A DNA stretch of 17,045 bases from positions 1 to 17,045 of the forward strand of contig DNIF01000284.1 of NCBI GenBank assembly GCA_003485715.1. The letters run 5' to 3'. This document shows positions 14,935 through 17,045 of this stretch, piece by piece (position 1 is the stretch's first letter; each line of letters begins with the position of its first letter). Source of the DNA: Gammaproteobacteria bacterium. Its GTDB lineage: Bacteria > Pseudomonadota > Gammaproteobacteria > UBA7966. The position numbers were made by a program, and so were the translations under genes. Below the pieces are notes generated by a model, which had not been told where the DNA came from, did no database searches, and saw only the letters and a list, made by a program, of their open reading frames with translations.

Positions 14935-14976
14935 TCGACAGGCGAGAGACAGGAAGATGTTCATCGAGGAGGTCGA

Positions 14977-15495
14977 GTGCGTGGGCTCAACGAAGCGATG
15001 CGGCTCCCTGTGAGCAACGCAGGCAGGGCACGGGAATTGTCGGACTTGCTCGCGACTTCGCAGGATCAGCCAGTGCCGGGGAAGGTGCCTCCCATCATCG
15101 TGGTAGTGGATGATTCCTCCACCATCCGCGTTTTTTTCGAGCGGGTCACGCATGACCTGGACGTGCGCCTGCACACCTTTGCGTCGGTCGCGGAATCGCT
15201 GCCCTACCTCGCGACCATCAAGCCGGACCTGCTGTTCCTGGACATCCTCATGCCGGACAAGGACGGACTGACCTTTCTGGAGGAGCTGCGCAACCGTCCG
15301 GATCACGCCACTACCCCGGTCGTGGTCATCAGCAGCAAGGATTACGCGCAGGATCGGGCCTTGGCTCGGAGCCTGGGCGTGCTTGAGTACGTGACCAAGC
15401 CAATGAGCACGCGGACGATCCGGGATCTCATCCTGCGTCTGCTTCCCGACAGCACGGCATCACTTCCGGCAGCCGGGGCTCCCTCGGCGCTCTGA
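14977..15495 (+). CDS. Stand-alone response regulator (CheY-like receiver domain)
   Basis: From the GTG at 14977 the protein has 172 residues. It consists of a roughly 38-residue N-terminal tail, a receiver domain (about 39-157) and a short Ala/Pro/Ser tail, with no DNA-binding or enzymatic output domain. The acidic pair is Asp45-Asp46 in VVVDDSSTIR, the phospho-acceptor is Asp89 in LFLDILMPDKDG, and Ser119 (VVISSKD) and Lys141 (YVTKPM) complete the site. A TTG at 14920 lies inside the promoter and would precede transcription. The GTG at 14977 follows an AGGAGG (14967-14972), though with only 4 bases between; an ATG at 14998 is the alternative. No histidine kinase is in the window, so its partner is unknown. 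Confidence 0.85.
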   Translation: MRGLNEAMRLPVSNAGRARELSDLLATSQDQPVPGKVPPIIVVVDDSSTIRVFFERVTHDLDVRLHTFASVAESLPYLATIKPDLLFLDILMPDKDGLTFLEELRNRPDHATTPVVVISSKDYAQDRALARSLGVLEYVTKPMSTRTIRDLILRLLPDSTASLPAAGAPSAL

Positions 15496-15537
15496 GCACG
15501 CCTGATCACCGAGTGTCAGGCTGGGGCGCGCGCATCT

Positions 15538-15567
15538 TTCCCAGTCGGGCCTCGGGGGCCGTAGAAT
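15538..15567 (+). promoter_or_regulatory. Possible promoter of the MBL hydrolase gene
   Basis: TAGAAT (15562-15567) is a good -10 element, with TTCCCA (15538-15543) 18 bases upstream as a weak -35. It lies 39 bases before the ATG at 15607. The gene could equally be read through from the response regulator. Confidence 0.35.
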
Positions 15568-15606
15568 CGCGCCATCGTCGATCGCCGCGCGAGCCCGCTA
15601 CCCCCG

Positions 15607-16530
15607 ATGTCCATCATCGACAAGCCCGATCCTTGCTACCTGCGCTTCTGGGGTGTTCGCGGCTCCTATGCCTCGCCCTTCGAGTCTCACCTTGGGGTGG
15701 GTGGCAATACCTCCTGCGTGGAACTTCGGGCCGGTGACTCCCTTCTCGTCTGTGATGCCGGCACCGGTATCATCCCTCTGGGCGAGCATATCCTCTCGAA
15801 TGATGCTCCGCGCGAACTGCTCGTGCTCATGACCCACTATCACTGGGACCACATCTGTGGGTTGCCGTTTTTCGTGCCTGCATTCCGCCGCGACTGGCGC
15901 GTGCGCTTTTTCGGGCCGGGCCGCGATGCCCAGGAAATCGAACGCAGCATCGCTGCACAGATGAAGGCGCCCTACTTTCCGGTCGAGACCGAAAACTGGC
16001 AGGCGGACATCGATTACGTGGAACCCCAGTGCGAGGGTTTGCGACACGGGCCTTTCCTGATCCGGCATGGCAGCGTGCACCACCCCGGCGTTACCTACGG
16101 CTACCGCATCACGATTGCTGACCGCACCGTCGTCTATGTCTCCGACAACGAGTTCAGGTTTCTTGACCGTTCTCTCGCCAGTGCGGGCGATCTCAGTGAC
16201 GAGGATCATGCAATCTTTCGCAGCGTGAGCAGCGAGGAACGCGTGGCTGAGCTCGCGCTAATCCGCGACGCGGATATCCTGATCCATGACGCGCAGTACA
16301 CCGAAGAGGCCTACATCACGAAGCGCGGCTGGGGTCACTCCTGCTATCTCGATACAGTGGACGCGGCCATCGATGCCGGTGTCAGGCTGCTCTACCTCTT
16401 TCATCATGACCCGGGCAACGATGATCGCATCGTCGAGGAGATGCTCGTGCGCGCACGGGCACTGATTGCCGAGCGCGGTTCCTCCCTGCAATGCGAGATT
16501 GCCCGCGAAGGGTTGGTGGTCTCGCTTTGA
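15607..16530 (+). CDS. Metallo-beta-lactamase-fold hydrolase
   Basis: This 307-residue cytoplasmic protein opens with RFWGVRGSYASP and GGNTSCVEL, typical of the PhnP/cyclic-phosphodiesterase-like branch of MBL hydrolases. The metal site is THYHWDH (His77, His79, Asp81, His82), with His159 (HHPGVTYGYRI), Asp180 (YVSDNEF), His228 (ILIHDAQYT), His244 (GWGHS) and His266-267 (LFHHDP) as further conserved positions. Relatives hydrolyse phosphodiesters, including cyclic nucleotides, but the substrate here cannot be read from sequence. It starts 111 bases after the response regulator on the same strand, which hints at a signalling role without proof. The ATG at 15607 fits the family N-terminus; no clear ribosome-binding site is visible. 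Confidence 0.85.
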   Translation: MSIIDKPDPCYLRFWGVRGSYASPFESHLGVGGNTSCVELRAGDSLLVCDAGTGIIPLGEHILSNDAPRELLVLMTHYHWDHICGLPFFVPAFRRDWRVRFFGPGRDAQEIERSIAAQMKAPYFPVETENWQADIDYVEPQCEGLRHGPFLIRHGSVHHPGVTYGYRITIADRTVVYVSDNEFRFLDRSLASAGDLSDEDHAIFRSVSSEERVAELALIRDADILIHDAQYTEEAYITKRGWGHSCYLDTVDAAIDAGVRLLYLFHHDPGNDDRIVEEMLVRARALIAERGSSLQCEIAREGLVVSL

Positions 16531-16558
16531 ATCGGCGCGAGCACGTGGAGTGACCACC

Positions 16559-16795
16559 TTGAATCGAGCGACGGATACGACCCTGGGGCCAGCCTTGCGT
16601 GTGCGCCTGAATGGCGGCTGGCATGAGGTCGCTGCGGGTAGCTCCGTGGCCGATCTGGTCGCGGATCTCGCGGGAGGTGCACGCCGGATTGCCATCGAAC
16701 GCAACGGCAGCATCGTTCCCCGCAGCCAGTGGGCAGGATGTCGGCTTGCCGATGGTGACCGCATAGAAGCTGTCGGTGCCGTCGGCGGGGGGTGA
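16559..16795 (+). CDS. thiS: ThiS, sulfur carrier protein for thiamine biosynthesis
   Basis: This is a small ubiquitin-like protein ending in Gly-Gly-Gly, whose C-terminus is expected to be adenylated and thiocarboxylated to give sulfur to ThiG. The core runs RVRLNGGWHEVAAGSSVADLV to DGDRIEAVGAVGGG. The start is uncertain. TTG at 16559 has GGAG (16547-16550) at 8-base spacing and gives 78 residues. GTG at 16550 overlaps that site. TTG at 16595 or GTG at 16601 would give the usual length of about 66. The open frame reaches back to 16466 inside the MBL gene, but this part is not ThiS-like. ThiG follows after 95 bases. Confidence 0.85.
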   Translation: MNRATDTTLGPALRVRLNGGWHEVAAGSSVADLVADLAGGARRIAIERNGSIVPRSQWAGCRLADGDRIEAVGAVGGG

Positions 16796-16890
16796 GGCCG
16801 CTTTGTAGTTCAGTTGGCTGCTGCGAAAGTCGCTGAACATGCTGCCCCTGTATCGTTCCGCCTGTTCCCATTCCTCCCGGTTGCACCCTG

Positions 16891-17045
16891 ATGACCCCAA
16901 CTGAAACCCCTCTCATCATCGCTGGTCGCTCTTACCGCTCCCGCTTGTTGATCGGCACGGGCAAGTACGCCTCACTCGATGAGACCGCCGCCGCTCTCGA
17001 CGCCAGTGGTGCCGAGATCGTCACCTTCGCCGTGCGCAGGCTGGG
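16891..17045 (+). CDS. thiG: ThiG, thiazole synthase (partial, N-terminus only)
   Basis: The first 51 codons are present and the gene runs off the right edge. The peptide contains LIIAGRSYRSRLLIGTGKYASL followed by ASGAEIVTFAVRR, the ThiG N-terminal signature (phosphate-binding GTGKY and the AVRR strand). ThiG combines deoxyxylulose 5-phosphate, dehydroglycine or glycine imine, and sulfur from ThiS-thiocarboxylate to form the thiazole phosphate. The ATG at 16891 matches the family start. No ribosome-binding site is obvious. The thiS-thiG order is common. Confidence 0.93.
   Translation, partial: MTPTETPLIIAGRSYRSRLLIGTGKYASLDETAAALDASGAEIVTFAVRRL

Noticed and set aside
14920..14976. Response regulator start at the TTG at 14920
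   Set aside because: This codon lies between the -35 and -10 elements of a near-consensus promoter, so it would not be in the mRNA; the GTG at 14977 has a strong ribosome-binding site.
16382..16919. Long minus-strand frames across the MBL 3' end, thiS and thiG start
   Set aside because: They are antisense to well-supported genes and have no recognisable domains.

Overview
The window is about 17 kb of GC-rich, densely packed bacterial chromosome. It carries core genes that look gammaproteobacterial: an lptC-lptA-lptB-rpoN-hpf block, a tRNA-Gly and thiS-thiG. A hprK-rapZ-EIIA(Man)-ptsH-ptsI cluster is also present. Enteric bacteria lack HprK, while Xanthomonas-like and other non-enteric lineages have this arrangement, so I place the DNA in a non-enteric, high-GC gammaproteobacterium. 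Genus cannot be read from the sequence. Nothing looks like a phage, transposon, CRISPR array or defence island.

Layout. (1) Positions 1-1142, minus strand: amgK followed by the first 37 codons of murU, the anomeric kinase and uridylyltransferase of peptidoglycan recycling. (2) Positions 1252-4854, plus strand: kdsD, kdsC, lptC, lptA, lptB. The first two make and dephosphorylate precursors of Kdo for lipopolysaccharide; the Lpt proteins move finished LPS to the outer membrane. The first four are joined by 4-base overlaps or a 12-base gap. lptB has no ATG, GTG or TTG start that keeps its conserved N-terminus. (3) Positions 4855-5206: a spacer with a REP/MITE-like inverted repeat. (4) Positions 5207-7316: rpoN (sigma-54) and hpf (ribosome hibernation). 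(5) Positions 7317-7631: a non-coding gap with a strong hairpin, where ptsN is found in many relatives. (6) Positions 7632-11984: hprK, rapZ, a mannose-family EIIA, ptsH and ptsI. This is a complete phosphoryl-transfer chain plus the HPr serine kinase, but with no sugar permease, so it looks like a regulatory PTS. (7) Positions 12052-14363: argS overlapping a SPOR-domain membrane protein. (8) Positions 14364-14976: mostly non-coding, holding a minus-strand tRNA-Gly(CCC) with its own promoter and a near-consensus plus-strand sigma-70 promoter. (9) Positions 14977-16530: a stand-alone receiver-domain response regulator and a metallo-beta-lactamase-fold hydrolase. (10) Positions 16559-17045: thiS and the start of thiG (thiamine thiazole synthesis), cut by the window end.

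Most genes are conserved housekeeping genes. I found no convincing novel multi-gene system. The items most worth a second look are the probable CTG start of lptB, the absence of ptsN from its usual place together with the structured gap before hprK, the permease-less HprK-controlled PTS, the mismatched anticodon stem of tRNA-Gly, and the response regulator/MBL hydrolase pair.
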